Assembly (NCBI GenBank): GCA_946965045.2
Contig: OX337238.1
Span: 1,426,001-1,490,000 of the forward strand
DNA: 64,000 nucleotides
Direction of reading: 5' to 3'
From: Epithemia pelagica
Lineage: Eukaryota; Bacillariophyta; Bacillariophyceae; Surirellales; Surirellaceae
Made by a program: the position numbers and the translations under genes. The notes under the pieces are model-generated. The model made no database searches and had not been told where the DNA came from. It saw nothing but the letters and a program-made list of their open reading frames with translations. This document shows positions 8,456-22,388 of this stretch, one piece after another. Position 1 is the stretch's first letter. Every line of letters begins with the position of its first letter.

Positions 8456-9381
8456 AAATAAATCTTGGTGTCTTCTCCGTTGCGCTCGTCGTTCGCCGTC
8501 GTTCGTGGGTAGAGGTACCCCCTAGCATAAGGGGGTCTCCAGGTTAATCGTACTCAGATTACACCCATACCCATTCACGAGCAGGACTCACGCCTCTGCT
8601 AGGGGTAATGGCATGGCCGGCGTGGTGGTTGACACGCGTCGTCGTGATGATATGGAGTGTGTGGGCAGGTGCGTGCACCCGGGATTCCCTGATACGACTC
8701 CAATTCAGGAATACAACGTCACCCAGACCCGGGTTTTTCTTTCATGTTCGACGAGAAATTCTATCGGAGCTCTAGCTAACCTTACGCCTCATCCCAGCTC
8801 TAGAGCAATATCCTCCGAAACTCTATCTGGCACTCTCTATTCTACCTCCATACTTACCCCCAAGCGGAAGGGCGAGCGAGAATTCAGTGCGCATTCTCAT
8901 ACTCACCCCCAAGGCGCGATCCGCAAAATCGGCGATTTTCGCCGTCTTTGACAAAAAATCACAACAACAACAACGCAATCACTACGATACGGATCTTGTT
9001 GCGGTTGTTACAACACCCATGGGCCCTCCCCATCCGACCCGAGTTGTTTGCCCTGTCCATAGCAACCCAAGGGACCATCCTGGCGTGGAAACCGACCACT
9101 CCGACCTGCTGATTCCAGTTACATCTCAGTACCAAGACACTGCAATGGGAAGCAACAACAACCCGAATGAAAACCATCCATCCGACACCCTCCCAATCCC
9201 ACCCGTGTTGTTGATACTATCTCTACCCACCTCATGGACCGTCCTGGCCTGGAAACCAACCCGTCGGCGCTACACGAGGCCATCAACTCCGCTTTCCGTT
9301 GTTAGGATTCTCACCAAAAACTAGGTGGCGAAACCTAAGGTACAACTCTCATCGAATGATGCTAGTATTTTATGGCATCCG

Positions 9382-9678
9382 TGTTAGAATTCTCACCGTC
9401 TATGGTGGTTAGATTCTACATCTCATCGATTCCCCATGTCACATAGCCTCATGCTATCGCATCATGCCATCTAGCTTCGAGCTATGTTCCCTAGCTTCGC
9501 GCTATATCGACCTATATTTCTTCGCAAATCATGAAAAGTAAGAATAGATTGACGAACTCACTCTCAAGACTAAACTGGGTCGTGCGGTATTACAACGGAC
9601 GTAAATTTGGCCGTTGCTCGGACATTATACTAACGCCCTAAGCGTACGCGCCCGAAATCATCGAGCGCGCCCAAGCGA
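9382..9678. mobile_element. X1 insertion (copy 2)
   Basis: Same element and same CATCCG flanks as at 1180-1476. Confidence 0.7.
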
Positions 9679-10070
9679 CATCCGATGGCCTTGATACTAC
9701 TCCCAGCTAAAAGCTAAAGGTATAAGGTGGAATTCAAACTTCGAACCCCAGGAACGTACGTCATTCCCTTCCTCCAAGTCTAGGCACTGTGGTCAACGAG
9801 TTTTGTGTTGTGAGAATGATTCACCTGTGGTGAGAAACCAAACAACAACGACTGTGCGAGTTCCTGGAATGGTATCATGACCAACGCGCATGTCAAACGC
9901 TGAACCGAAAACGCCACCACGTAGAAGGTCTAACGCAGTGGGATACTTGGTTGGTCATGAGAACTACCAGCACACGTCTCGATGGCATGTCATGGAGCGA
10001 TTCATCGTCCAGTTACGTTCATCGATGGTCCTCTCCGGGGAGAAACCATTGCTGCGCAAGGGTACCAACT

Positions 10071-10836
10071 TAGTAGAATTCCGTCAGTACACGCTCTAGA
10101 AGAGCCACAATCGATTACCAACTGATACCAAGGTTCTCCACGGGTCAGAGAACAAAGGAAACCCAAGGGTTCTATCGTAGGGATAGTCAGGACACTGAAG
10201 ACGTGATGATATGGTAATGTTAATGATTGTGAGCTTACTACTAGGTTTGGTGTGTGAGGTTTCCATTCTTGTTGTCGATCGTGTGAAATAGGTTCTTGGC
10301 GGTGATAGGACTGGAATGGTTGGAGTTGATGTATGTGAGGTATATAACATGTATATGTGCTTGTATATCATATACAGCCTCAACGATTCTTGGCTAAAGT
10401 TGGTATATGTAGTTTTGTTGGCGCGTCCTTGTTCGCAATCTTGAAATAGTGGGAACGATGATGTGGTCCCGTGTGATCGTGATTCGAGCCTTGTGTACTT
10501 AGACCGTTGGGTCGGATACATGATCGCCACGCTCTGATAGTTCTTGCGCGCATCTTGACGAATTTGGGCGCGCACGCTTAGGGCATAGGTCAGGCTCGGA
10601 TGTTCAACCGATGATCATCCGTTGATGGGATATCAAGACCAAAGTTGATTCTTGATAGCACGTTTGTCAATCTGTTCTCACTTTTTGGTATATGCGACCG
10701 AAATATAGGTTGAGCTAGCGCAAAGCTAGGTATGTAGTGTGGATGTAGGTGATGTAGGTGATGTTTGAAGCCACGGGACTCGACTAACCGATGAGGTGCC
10801 GAACCTAACCGATGATTTTCGGTGAGAGTTCTACTA
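10071..10836. mobile_element. X2 insertion (copy 2)
   Basis: Same element and same CAACT flanks as at 1869-2634. No difference noticed. Confidence 0.75.
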
Positions 10837-11673
10837 CAACTGATTTGGAGGATGCCATTGTCGTACCAAAACTACATTTGGTGTGGAGACGTGTAGTGCG
10901 CGCAAGCCGATGGAGCTCACGCAGAAGCGTAGTTGGACATGCCTCTGTTGTATTCGACCGAGGGCAGTTCCGCTACCGTGGTGCATGTCTCTCTCGTTTG
11001 CCCTTGCACGGGCATAGAGGTGGACGGCGATACATGGTTTTCACGGTTTGTGGAGGACACACAATGTGAAGAGTCGAATACGATTTCACTCTTGTGGGGA
11101 AAATTCCCTTGAGCAGAGTGGTCCTTCTACTACAGTAGAGCAAGTCGAGAAGTGTTGGGAACAAAGCGTACCCTTTCACCACGAGACTCGGGTCATAGGT
11201 TATCAAGGTAGGTAGTTGATTCCTAGTTGAGAGCCAACAATTTTCCACCTCCCAATTGGTCGAGCAAATCCACAGATCCTCGATTGAATATAAAATGTCC
11301 TTTCCAAAGACCGAATCTGGTATCATGTGTCGCTCACAGTTTCAGTACACAGCAAATAGGGAGTACACAGCAACCTGGAATGCTACCTCTCTTCCTCTTT
11401 CGTTTTGCCACGCAGTCTCGTCGTGTATCGCCTACAGCGAAAGATACTTCTTGGGGCTTGTCATGTAGTCTATGTGCGATTGACTCACCTGCACCATCGT
11501 ACGCATGACAGGCACACCTTGCTCTTCCACGCGTTGCTGTCTATTAGATTGTACAGACTCTCTCGTGCTGCCATTTCTTGTCGACGTTGTAAAGCGCCGT
11601 GACCATGCCCACGACATTGAAAGACCAAGCATGGCAGTCGGGCCTTGTCCTGTTGAACGAGACACCAGAGTGA

Positions 11674-12824
11674 AATCTAAATGACTGGACTCCTCTTGTG
11701 GGTGGATGGCGTTTGCGTCATGCTTCTGTCGTACATGATCATCCTGATCAGGACATGAACAACCACAACAACAACAACAAGAGACAAACGGTCGTCGTGT
11801 TGGGAGGAATCGACGAAGGATATTATAGTACCAATTCCGTTCTGGTCCTAAATTTATCAGAATTGGACAAACAGTGGCGAGAAGGGCCACCAATAAACAA
11901 GGCACGTTGTGGACACGCCGCTGTTGTGTGCAACGGAGGCGTCTACGTGATAGGAGGATACCATGACAATGAAGACAATGACGCAACTGCTACTTTAGGT
12001 TTCATGGAAAGAATTGATGCCAACGATATGCTGCAATCATTTTCGACAACAAGAAGCACATATGAGAGCCATTGAACGACATTAAATTGCCGATTATCAA
12101 CGGAACGACAAGGATGTTGTGCTGTTGTGGTTCACAATCGATATATTGTGGTAATGGGTGGAAGGAACAGCGGGCAACACTTATGGTCGGTGGATATAAT
12201 TGATGCCAGTACTCACACTGTCGCTGCAGCGCCATGCATGAACGTTACTCGATCAAATTTTGCCAGTGCGGTCATTGGTCACTGTATCTTAGTCGCTGGA
12301 GGCCAAAACGATGAGGGAAGACATGATTCCGTGGAGTATTTGGACTTCGCGGAGGAGAGGAAAGACGACACTTTGACTACAGTCATTTCCTTCTCGTCAA
12401 CATGGATGACTCATTGCTCTCCATTGCACAAGGGTGTTGTGGAATGGTTGCCGTGGGATCTTGTCTGGTTGTGGCGGGAGTAGAATCTCGAAGGGTGCAA
12501 GTCTTGGATACGCACCGCAACCGCATGTGGAATCTCCCGCGATTAAGAAATGATGCTCTAAGCCGTGGTATGGTGGCTGCTGTTGATCGAATTGCCGTGA
12601 TTGGTGGATGGGGCTATCCGTCCTGTGGGACATTACCACTTATGGATAGGAATTCGTGGTGTTTTCGTCAACTCTGTCAGCAGCAACCCAGCGGATGGTA
12701 TCATTTTCGGGAAGGAATGGATACCCAACATGGTGATATTTTACCCTTGTCCAAATCGACCTCAGCTCGTAAACGCGCAAGGCCCAATACGCTCCGTGGT
12801 GATGAAGGGAAGGATGAAGCCTAG
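11674..12824 (+). pseudogene. Kelch-repeat pseudogene (copy 2)
   Basis: As at 3472-4622, with both breaks present (TGA at 12073-12075 and the frame change near 12412). The codon at unit position 3994 is Ile here, as in all later copies. Confidence 0.75.
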
Positions 12825-13543
12825 ACGTTTTGTTTAAGTCGTTGACTTGTTTTCAATGTTCGATTGCAATCGTAGAACCTAGTAAGTGGCTACTCAAAAG
12901 AAGAAAGAACACGTTGCAAGATAGAATGTATTTGTTTGTTATCAAAGGCGTGGAAGGAATGACCCAGCTTTGTGTGTCTACAAGTGGTACTGCGCTTTGG
13001 TGGCCTTACCTGTGGTGACCTGACAGTTGTGGGACAGAGCCACCACCGTGGTGGTGCGGGTCGTGAGACAAGAATCGGGGGCGTTGTGGTGGCACTTTGC
13101 AGGACAAAGTCATTGTCCAAACACAGAGTCATTGTCCATGGATCGGTAGACGCCAGAATCCGACAGTGGTGGTGAATTCCAGAAAGGAAGAGTTTTGTAT
13201 AAATGTCGTAGTCAAGGACAATCCGCCATTTTGTGTCCATTACGATTTTGCAGGAGTGCCGAGTTCTATTCTTGTTCGTGACAGGGCAGTTCCATACCTG
13301 TTTCTAGACATGGTGGTTGCTAGGATTGTCATGGGGGTTCCGTCCTGTCGTTTCTTGGTGGCATGTGATGCTGCTGCTACGACACAAGTTTTGCTGTTGA
13401 CCACGACCAATCATCTGTCATACCACCCAAACAATATATACTGGAAGACGGTGGAGGAAGACACTCCGCAGTGGTCGGTAGCGGTAGTATTGGTGGACTT
13501 TGTGTCTACTGGGTTAAGTCAGAACTTCTTTCCGCCACATATG

Positions 13544-13853
13544 GGTGGGGCGACGCCAATGCGGAACCGGGGGAATATTGTGGTGGGGGATAGGTGGTCC
13601 CGGTCGCTTTGGCAAAGCAGTCCCATTTCGCATCATCCTTCACAATGGCATTCCAGTCCAAGCGGGGAAAGGATTTGGTCATGTACTCTTTGATTTCCGG
13701 TCCCGTGGTGAGGGACCAGATTTTGTGATTGGGTCGCGTAATGATATTGGCCGGTCGAATCAAAGTGGGATCCTTGACGTGCAAGAGTCCCAAACTCAAC
13801 CCTTGGTCGCCGGTATTGACGGATCGAAATCGAATGACAGAGGTCATAAGTAT
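13544..13853 (-). pseudogene. FAD monooxygenase gene fragment (copy 2)
   Basis: Same fragment, with the same deletion junction at its left edge, as at 5342-5651. Confidence 0.85.
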
Positions 13854-14186
13854 TAATCGAGCATTATACGTTATATGCATGGAATACTGAATTCTGTGAC
13901 GCCGCAGAGTGTGTTGGCGCAAGTAGCAAAGGTTTTTCTTTCAATTACGAGTATCATACAAGATAACGAATTGAAGATGCCTTCTTCAAGAATGCTGCAC
14001 TGCGGAATGGTACTCCTAGATATAAAACTAATAGTAGCAACAGAACCCAATCCAACTACTCTAGTGGCACTATTGCATCTAGCATATCCCCCCTTGCCAA
14101 TACATGTTCCGAGTCGACGGGTCGATTTCCCCCGTTTCCGTCAGGATGGGTTTGTTGGGTTCTACCCATCAAAGATTTTTCAAGAA

Positions 14187-16556
14187 TCATGCAGTGTTGA
14201 GAATTGAACCGGCCGTCTTCAAAAATTTTGCACTGCGCTCATTCCGGACGGTCAAGTTCAAGGCTCTCAACGATTTCATGGTTTGCTCGCGACGATCTAA
14301 AAAGCACGTAGTATCAGGGTTTCGCTCATAGAACCCTTGCCAAGGAATCGGCACACCTGTGCTCAAGGCACAAATGGTAAACAGCAATGATGCGGTATCG
14401 TGTTTCGGCATGGGACGCCAAGCCGTCCTGTTCCGCTTTTGGTGCACTTCTCGATGGGCAAATGCAAGGCTGCCTCGAAAACCCATGGCTTTTTCACCAA
14501 CCCCATAAACTGAGCAACCCCAGTCAATGAGGACAAACTTTTTACATTTTTTGTCAAAAATGATGTTTCGAGCACAGACATCCAAATGGAAGACATTCCG
14601 TCCATGCGCAAAGTCCAAAGCAGACTGGATATCTGTGTATAGGCACTGCAGTTGCTCCTTATCAAGCTTGCCGTTCACGAGGGATCCTTTTGGTGAGAAC
14701 GTGAAGGCAGGGACGTTGATCGTAGTTCCTCGAATCGTGTAGCAGATGCTTCCGAAGTCTTTAAGCACTGGAATCGACGGTCGATCGGAGTCAGGTTTTT
14801 CGTTAAGAGCCCTCAGAGCTCTCAGCTCCCTTTCGATGTATTGAACCTCCCCCACGACGGAAGATTTCACTACGAAGTTCTCATTTTTTGTTCCTCTGTT
14901 TTCCACCTCCTTTCCTTGGTACACAATCCCATGCGTTCCGTATCCAATGACATCATGAAGTTCTAGCGGCTGTACCTGTGCAACATGTGTAGATTGATTG
15001 TGCACATGGTAGGTGGCATTTGCTGCCGAGTCTCCACCGAAGAACTGCAACCCAAGAACTTTGTCGTCTGAACAAACCAGTCTGAACAGCTCCTGCATCC
15101 CGACCGGCACAGACGTATTGTTGGCAGGAAAAGGACAAGAGGCATTTCTCGTTAGATATTTTTGGTCGCCTTCTTTTGTGACAAACTTCTTCAAGGCAAC
15201 TTCCGAAACCAAGGGGAGAATTCCAGATCGCTCGACATCCAGGGACACGTCGCCGGTGTCCATTCCTGACAAGGTCATTGTTATCACCTCCAAATAAACC
15301 GGAGTGATAGCCAGAGCAATGGACTTGAGATTAATACCCACTCCACCAAGATTGAAGGCAACAAGAGTCCGCTTCGCCAGATGACCTACGCATTGATGAA
15401 TGGCCTCCTTATGTGTGTCTTGGGGTTTTTTCGTCCCGCGTCTAACGTTTTTGGCTTCCACAAGTAATGACATTTCATGAGCAAGAAGATAAGGATTGAA
15501 AGCCATGAGCTGATTGACTTCATAGTCCACAAATCGCTTGGTACCATAACTACCCGTTTTTGGAATATAGCGCTCCTTTCGCACATCGGATCGAACCGCC
15601 GGCTCCAATGTGTATTTGACACGCTCCTGTTGCCATGCCGGCACCGCTGCTGCTGGCACCGCGACATCCTGCTCGATTCCGTCTTCCTCGTCCGCCGTAT
15701 TCTCGGCAGTGCCGATGAGTGACAAGGCTCGAAACAGACACGCTAGGATAGGCTGTACCGCATTCTTCTCCGCTGATGAGTAGGATGGAAACGTGCATTT
15801 GCATTTCTTGTCTGCCGCCTGAGTGTTCCATCCGAGAATGTGGCTGACAGTCCTGCTGATTTGTGCGCTTGTTGGGTTCTCGTTGATATTTGACTGTTTC
15901 ATGGTGTCATTCCAAAAGGAGGCAAACTTAAGCAAATTTGCAGGTTGCGTGTCTTGTTTCGGAGGGGCTTTAACAGCGGCGAGATGTTTTTCGGCCATCT
16001 GTTGTTTACTGCCAGGGCTGTTGATGTGAACACCCCTCATCATGTACTCAAAATGCTCTTTGGTGCAGTCATCCTCGGTTGCAATGACGGCTGAGTTTAT
16101 CTCTGTTTTGTTTGCAAAATCAGCCATGGTCTTGAGGTCGTCGCTCACTCCTGAGAACTTCTTCATGGTCGTTTCTAGTGGTTCGGCAACGTCGTTAAAC
16201 AGAAAAAGATGTAAAGCCCAATAATCAGGGTAACCATCATCACTTGAAAAACTTTGCAACTTTTGGATATGCAAATTGGGGAACCGAGCTTTTAGACTGT
16301 TTAGATTTCTCCCCGAGAGGAACTCCTCGAGACTTGTTCTTTGTCCTTCGTCCACCTCGTTTCGTCCAGATGCAAGTCCAGAAACCACGCGAAGGTGAAG
16401 GCGGACTTCCGCATATATGTTTTGTATTTCAGTGATTGTTGTTTCTTTTGCATGGAAGGTACGCAAGTGGCGTGTCACAGAATCCATGTCCGAGTATTCT
16501 TCGCGATCCCCGAGATGATCTTTCTTGCGCTTTCTGGTACGACGGAAACTTGCCAT
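14187..16556 (-). CDS. Nuclease-kinase fusion protein (copy 2)
   Basis: Full 789-codon frame, domains as in the copy at 5985-8354. It has S59 and N286, as in copies 3 to 5. A silent change near 16182 is private. All kinase and nuclease-like key residues are retained. Confidence 0.8.
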   Translation of the reverse strand: MASFRRTRKRKKDHLGDREEYSDMDSVTRHLRTFHAKETTITEIQNIYAEVRLHLRVVSGLASGRNEVDEGQRTSLEEFLSGRNLNSLKARFPNLHIQKLQSFSSDDGYPDYWALHLFLFNDVAEPLETTMKKFSGVSDDLKTMADFANKTEINSAVIATEDDCTKEHFEYMMRGVHINSPGSKQQMAEKHLAAVKAPPKQDTQPANLLKFASFWNDTMKQSNINENPTSAQISRTVSHILGWNTQAADKKCKCTFPSYSSAEKNAVQPILACLFRALSLIGTAENTADEEDGIEQDVAVPAAAVPAWQQERVKYTLEPAVRSDVRKERYIPKTGSYGTKRFVDYEVNQLMAFNPYLLAHEMSLLVEAKNVRRGTKKPQDTHKEAIHQCVGHLAKRTLVAFNLGGVGINLKSIALAITPVYLEVITMTLSGMDTGDVSLDVERSGILPLVSEVALKKFVTKEGDQKYLTRNASCPFPANNTSVPVGMQELFRLVCSDDKVLGLQFFGGDSAANATYHVHNQSTHVAQVQPLELHDVIGYGTHGIVYQGKEVENRGTKNENFVVKSSVVGEVQYIERELRALRALNEKPDSDRPSIPVLKDFGSICYTIRGTTINVPAFTFSPKGSLVNGKLDKEQLQCLYTDIQSALDFAHGRNVFHLDVCARNIIFDKKCKKFVLIDWGCSVYGVGEKAMGFRGSLAFAHREVHQKRNRTAWRPMPKHDTASLLFTICALSTGVPIPWQGFYERNPDTTCFLDRREQTMKSLRALNLTVRNERSAKFLKTAGSILNTA

Positions 16557-16614
16557 TGTTGCTCTCGTGTCCTGACCAATCTGCTGTGTCGTTTATGACA
16601 ACCCAACGCCACCA

Positions 16615-16657
16615 CCCAACCCCCCCAACTAGTCCACCCCCAACTCCTCCACCCCCC
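16615..16657 (-). promoter_or_regulatory. G-run tract upstream of nuclease-kinase copy 2
   Basis: Unchanged copy of the tract at 211-253, about 60 bases upstream of the ATG at 16554-16556. Confidence 0.45.
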
Positions 16658-17583
16658 AAATAAATCTTGGTGTCTTCTCCGTTGCGCTCGTCGTTCGCCG
16701 TCGTTCGTGGGTAGAGGTACCCCCTAGCATAAGGGGGTCTCCAGGTTAATCGTACTCAGATTACACCCATACCCATTCACGAGCAGGACTCACGCCTCTG
16801 CTAGGGGTAATGGCATGGCCGGCGTGGTGGTTGACACGCGTCGTCGTGATGATATGGAGTGTGTGGGCAGGTGCGTGCACCCGGGATTCCCTGATACGAC
16901 TCCAATTCAGGAATACAACGTCACCCAGACCCGGGTTTTTCTTTCATGTTCGACGAGAAATTCTATCGGAGCTCTAGCTAACCTTACGCCTCATCCCAGC
17001 TCTAGAGCAATATCCTCCGAAACTCTATCTGGCACTCTCTATTCTACCTCCATACTTACCCCCAAGCGGAAGGGCGAGCGAGAATTCAGTGCGCATTCTC
17101 ATACTCACCCCCAAGGCGCGATCCGCAAAATCGGCGATTTTCGCCGTCTTTGACAAAAAATCACAACAACAACAACGCAATCACTACGATACGGATCTTG
17201 TTGCGGTTGTTACAACACCCATGGGCCCTCCCCATCCGACCCGAGTTGTTTGCCCTGTCCATAGCAACCCAAGGGACCATCCTGGCGTGGAAACCGACCA
17301 CTCCGACCTGCTGATTCCAGTTACATCTCAGTACCAAGACACTGCAATGGGAAGCAACAACAACCCGAATGAAAACCATCCATCCGACACCCTCCCAATC
17401 CCACCCGTGTTGTTGATACTATCTCTACCCACCTCATGGACCGTCCTGGCCTGGAAACCAACCCGTCGGCGCTACACGAGGCCATCAACTCCGCTTTCCG
17501 TTGTTAGGATTCTCACCAAAAACTAGGTGGCGAAACCTAAGGTACAACTCTCATCGAATGATGCTAGTATTTTATGGCATCCG

Positions 17584-17880
17584 TGTTAGAATTCTCACCG
17601 TCTATGGTGGTTAGATTCTACATCTCATCGATTCCCCATGTCACATAGCCTCATGCTATCGCATCATGCCATCTAGCTTCGAGCTATGTTCCCTAGCTTC
17701 GCGCTATATCGACCTATATTTCTTCGCAAATCATGAAAAGTAAGAATAGATTGACGAACTCACTCTCAAGACTAAACTGGGTCGTGCGGTATTACAACGG
17801 ACGTAAATTTGGCCGTTGCTCGGACATTATACTAACGCCCTAAGCGTACGCGCCCGAAATCATCGAGCGCGCCCAAGCGA
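17584..17880. mobile_element. X1 insertion (copy 3)
   Basis: Same element and CATCCG flanks as at 1180-1476. Confidence 0.7.
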
Positions 17881-18272
17881 CATCCGATGGCCTTGATACT
17901 ACTCCCAGCTAAAAGCTAAAGGTATAAGGTGGAATTCAAACTTCGAACCCCAGGAACGTACGTCATTCCCTTCCTCCAAGTCTAGGCACTGTGGTCAACG
18001 AGTTTTGTGTTGTGAGAATGATTCACCTGTGGTGAGAAACCAAACAACAACGACTGTGCGAGTTCCTGGAATGGTATCATGACCAACGCGCATGTCAAAC
18101 GCTGAACCGAAAACGCCACCACGTAGAAGGTCTAACGCAGTGGGATACTTGGTTGGTCATGAGAACTACCAGCACACGTCTCGATGGCATGTCATGGAGC
18201 GATTCATCGTCCAGTTACGTTCATCGATGGTCCTCTCCGGGGAGAAACCATTGCTGCGCAAGGGTACCAACT

Positions 18273-19038
18273 TAGTAGAATTCCGTCAGTACACGCTCTA
18301 GAAGAGCCACAATCGATTACCAACTGATACCAAGGTTCTCCACGGGTCAGAGAACAAAGGAAACCCAAGGGTTCTATCGTAGGGATAGTCAGGACACTGA
18401 AGACGTGATGATATGGTAATGTTAATGATTGTGAGCTTACTACTAGGTTTGGTGTGTGAGGTTTCCATTCTTGTTGTCGATCGTGTGAAATAGGTTCTTG
18501 GCGGTGATAGGACTGGAATGGTTGGAGTTGATGTATGTGAGGTATATAACATGTATATGTGCTTGTATATCATATACAGCCTCAACGATTCTTGGCTAAA
18601 GTTGGTATATGTAGTTTTGTTGGCGCGTCCTTGTTCGCAATCTTGAAATAGTGGGAACGATGATGTGGTCCCGTGTGATCGTGATTCGAGCCTTGTGTAC
18701 TTAGACCGTTGGGTCGGATACATGATCGCCACGCTCTGATAGTTCTTGCGCGCATCTTGACGAATTTGGGCGCGCACGCTTAGGGCATAGGTCAGGCTCG
18801 GATGTTCAACCGATGATCATCCGTTGATGGGATATCAAGACCAAAGTTGATTCTTGATAGCACGTTTGTCAATCTGTTCTCACTTTTTGGTATATGCGAC
18901 CGAAATATAGGTTGAGCTAGCGCAAAGCTAGGTATGTAGTGTGGATGTAGGTGATGTAGGTGATGTTTGAAGCCACGGGACTCGACTAACCGATGAGGTG
19001 CCGAACCTAACCGATGATTTTCGGTGAGAGTTCTACTA
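18273..19038. mobile_element. X2 insertion (copy 3)
   Basis: Same element and CAACT flanks as at 1869-2634. Confidence 0.75.
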
Positions 19039-19875
19039 CAACTGATTTGGAGGATGCCATTGTCGTACCAAAACTACATTTGGTGTGGAGACGTGTAGTG
19101 CGCGCAAGCCGATGGAGCTCACGCAGAAGCGTAGTTGGACATGCCTCTGTTGTATTCGACCGAGGGCAGTTCCGCTACCGTGGTGCATGTCTCTCTCGTT
19201 TGCCCTTGCACGGGCATAGAGGTGGACGGCGATACATGGTTTTCACGGTTTGTGGAGGACACACAATGTGAAGAGTCGAATACGATTTCACTCTTGTGGG
19301 GAAAATTCCCTTGAGCAGAGTGGTCCTTCTACTACAGTAGAGCAAGTCGAGAAGTGTTGGGAACAAAGCGTACCCTTTCACCACGAGACTCGGGTCATAG
19401 GTTATCAAGGTAGGTAGTTGATTCCTAGTTGAGAGCCAACAATTTTCCACCTCCCAATTGGTCGAGCAAATCCACAGATCCTCGATTGAATATAAAATGT
19501 CCTTTCCAAAGACCGAATCTGGTATCATGTGTCGCTCACAGTTTCAGTACACAGCAAATAGGGAGTACACAGCAACCTGGAATGCTACCTCTCTTCCTCT
19601 TTCGTTTTGCCACGCAGTCTCGTCGTGTATCGCCTACAGCGAAAGATACTTCTTGGGGCTTGTCATGTAGTCTATGTGCGATTGACTCACCTGCACCATC
19701 GTACGCATGACAGGCACACCTTGCTCTTCCACGCGTTGCTGTCTATTAGATTGTACAGACTCTCTCGTGCTGCCATTTCTTGTCGACGTTGTAAAGCGCC
19801 GTGACCATGCCCACGACATTGAAAGACCAAGCATGGCAGTCGGGCCTTGTCCTGTTGAACGAGACACCAGAGTGA

Positions 19876-21026
19876 AATCTAAATGACTGGACTCCTCTTG
19901 TGGGTGGATGGCGTTTGCGTCATGCTTCTGTCGTACATGATCATCCTGATCAGGACATGAACAACCACAACAACAACAACAAGAGACAAACGGTCGTCGT
20001 GTTGGGAGGAATCGACGAAGGATATTATAGTACCAATTCCGTTCTGGTCCTAAATTTATCAGAGTTGGACAAACAGTGGCGAGAAGGGCCACCAATAAAC
20101 AAGGCACGTTGTGGACACGCCGCTGTTGTGTGCAACGGAGGCGTCTACGTGATAGGAGGATACCATGACAATGAAGACAATGACGCAACTGCTACTTTAG
20201 GTTTCATGGAAAGAATTGATGCCAACGATATGCTGCAATCATTTTCGACAACAAGAAGCACATATGAGAGCCATTGAACGACATTAAATTGCCGATTATC
20301 AACGGAACGACAAGGATGTTGTGCTGTTGTGGTTCACAATCGATATATTGTGGTAATGGGTGGAAGGAACAGCGGGCAACACTTATGGTCGGTGGATATA
20401 ATTGATGCCAGTACTCACACTGTCGCTGCAGCGCCATGCATGAACGTTACTCGATCAAATTTTGCCAGTGCGGTCATTGGTCACTGTATCTTAGTCGCTG
20501 GAGGCCAAAACGATGAGGGAGGACATGATTCCGTGGAGTATTTGGACTTCGCGGAGGAGAGGAAAGACGACACTTTGACTACAGTCATTTCCTTCTCGTC
20601 AACATGGATGACTCATTGCTCTCCATTGCACAAGGGTGTTGTGGAATGGTTGCCGTGGGATCTTGTCTGGTTGTGGCGGGAGTAGAATCTCGAAGGGTGC
20701 AAGTCTTGGATACGCACCGCAACCGCATGTGGAATCTCCCGCGATTAAGAAATGATGCTCTAAGCCGTGGTATGGTGGCTGCTGTTGATCGAATTGCCGT
20801 GATTGGTGGATGGGGCTATCCGTCCTGTGGGACATTACCACTTATGGATAGGAATTCGTGGTGTTTTCGTCAACTCTGTCAGCAGCAACCCAGCGGATGG
20901 TATCATTTTCGGGAAGGAATGGATACCCAACATGGTGATATTTTACCCTTGTCCAAATCGACCTCAGCTCGTAAACGCGCAAGGCCCAATACGCTCCGTG
21001 GTGATGAAGGGAAGGATGAAGCCTAG
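19876..21026 (+). pseudogene. Kelch-repeat pseudogene (copy 3)
   Basis: Both common breaks are present. It has a silent G at 20064 shared with copy 4, and G at 20521, giving Gly instead of Arg after the NDEG kelch doublet, seen only here. Confidence 0.75.
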
Positions 21027-21745
21027 ACGTTTTGTTTAAGTCGTTGACTTGTTTTCAATGTTCGATTGCAATCGTAGAACCTAGTAAGTGGCTACTCAAA
21101 AGAAGAAAGAACACGTTGCAAGATAGAATGTATTTGTTTGTTATCAAAGGCGTGGAAGGAATGACCCAGCTTTGTGTGTCTACAAGTGGTACTGCGCTTT
21201 GGTGGCCTTACCTGTGGTGACCTGACAGTTGTGGGACAGAGCCACCACCGTGGTGGTGCGGGTCGTGCGACAAGAATCGGGGGCGTTGTGGTGGCACTTT
21301 GCAGGACAAAGTCATTGTCCAAACACAGAGTCATTGTCCATGGATCGGTAGACGCCAGAATCCGACAGTGGTGGTGAATTCCAGAAAGGAAGAGTTTTGT
21401 ATAAATGTCGTAGTCAAGGACAATCCGCCATTTTGTGTCCATTACGATTTTGCAGGAGTGCCGAGTTCTATTCTTGTTCGTGACAGGGCAGTTCCATACC
21501 TGTTTCTAGACATGGTGGTTGCTAGGATTGTCATGGGGGTTCCGTCCTGTCGTTTCTTGGTGGCATGTGATGCTGCTGCTACGACACAAGTTTTGCTGTT
21601 GACCACGACCAATCATCTGTCATACCACCCAAACAATATATACTGGAAGACGGTGGAGGAAGACACTCCGCAGTGGTCGGTAGCGGTAGTATTGGTGGAC
21701 TTTGTGTCTACTGGGTTAAGTCAGAACTTCTTTCCGCCACATATG

Positions 21746-22055
21746 GGTGGGGCGACGCCAATGCGGAACCGGGGGAATATTGTGGTGGGGGATAGGTGGT
21801 CCCGGTCGCTTTGGCAAAGCAGTCCCATTTCGCATCATCCTTCACAATGGCATTCCAGTCCAAGCGGGGAAAGGATTTGGTCATGTACTCTTTGATTTCC
21901 GGTCCCGTGGTGAGGGACCAGATTTTGTGATTGGGTCGCGTAATGATATTGGCCGGTCGAATCAAAGTGGGATCCTTGACGTGCAAGAGTCCCAAACTCA
22001 ACCCTTGGTCGCCGGTATTGACGGATCGAAATCGAATGACAGAGGTCATAAGTAT
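21746..22055 (-). pseudogene. FAD monooxygenase gene fragment (copy 3)
   Basis: Same fragment and junctions as at 5342-5651. Confidence 0.85.
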
Positions 22056-22388
22056 TAATCGAGCATTATACGTTATATGCATGGAATACTGAATTCTGTG
22101 ACGCCGCAGAGTGTGTTGGCGCAAGTAGCAAAGGTTTTTCTTTCAATTACGAGTATCATACAAGATAACGAATTGAAGATGCCTTCTTCAAGAATGCTGC
22201 ACTGCGGAATGGTACTCCTAGATATAAAACTAATAGTAGCAACAGAACCCAATCCAACTACTCTAGTGGCACTATTGCATCTAGCATATCCCCCCTTGCC
22301 AATACATGTTCCGAGTCGACGGGTCGATTTCCCCCGTTTCCGTCAGGATGGGTTTGTTGGGTTCTACCCATCAAAGATTTTTCAAGAA

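Larger units (their letters stand above)
8203..16404. repeat. Tandem unit copy 2 (8202 bp)
   Basis: Second unit, directly adjoining copy 1 with no spacer. Same gene order. Its nuclease-kinase gene carries S59 and N286, unlike copy 1, and it has a private silent T near 16182. The gene-free stretches hold the same elements as described for copy 1. Confidence 0.97.
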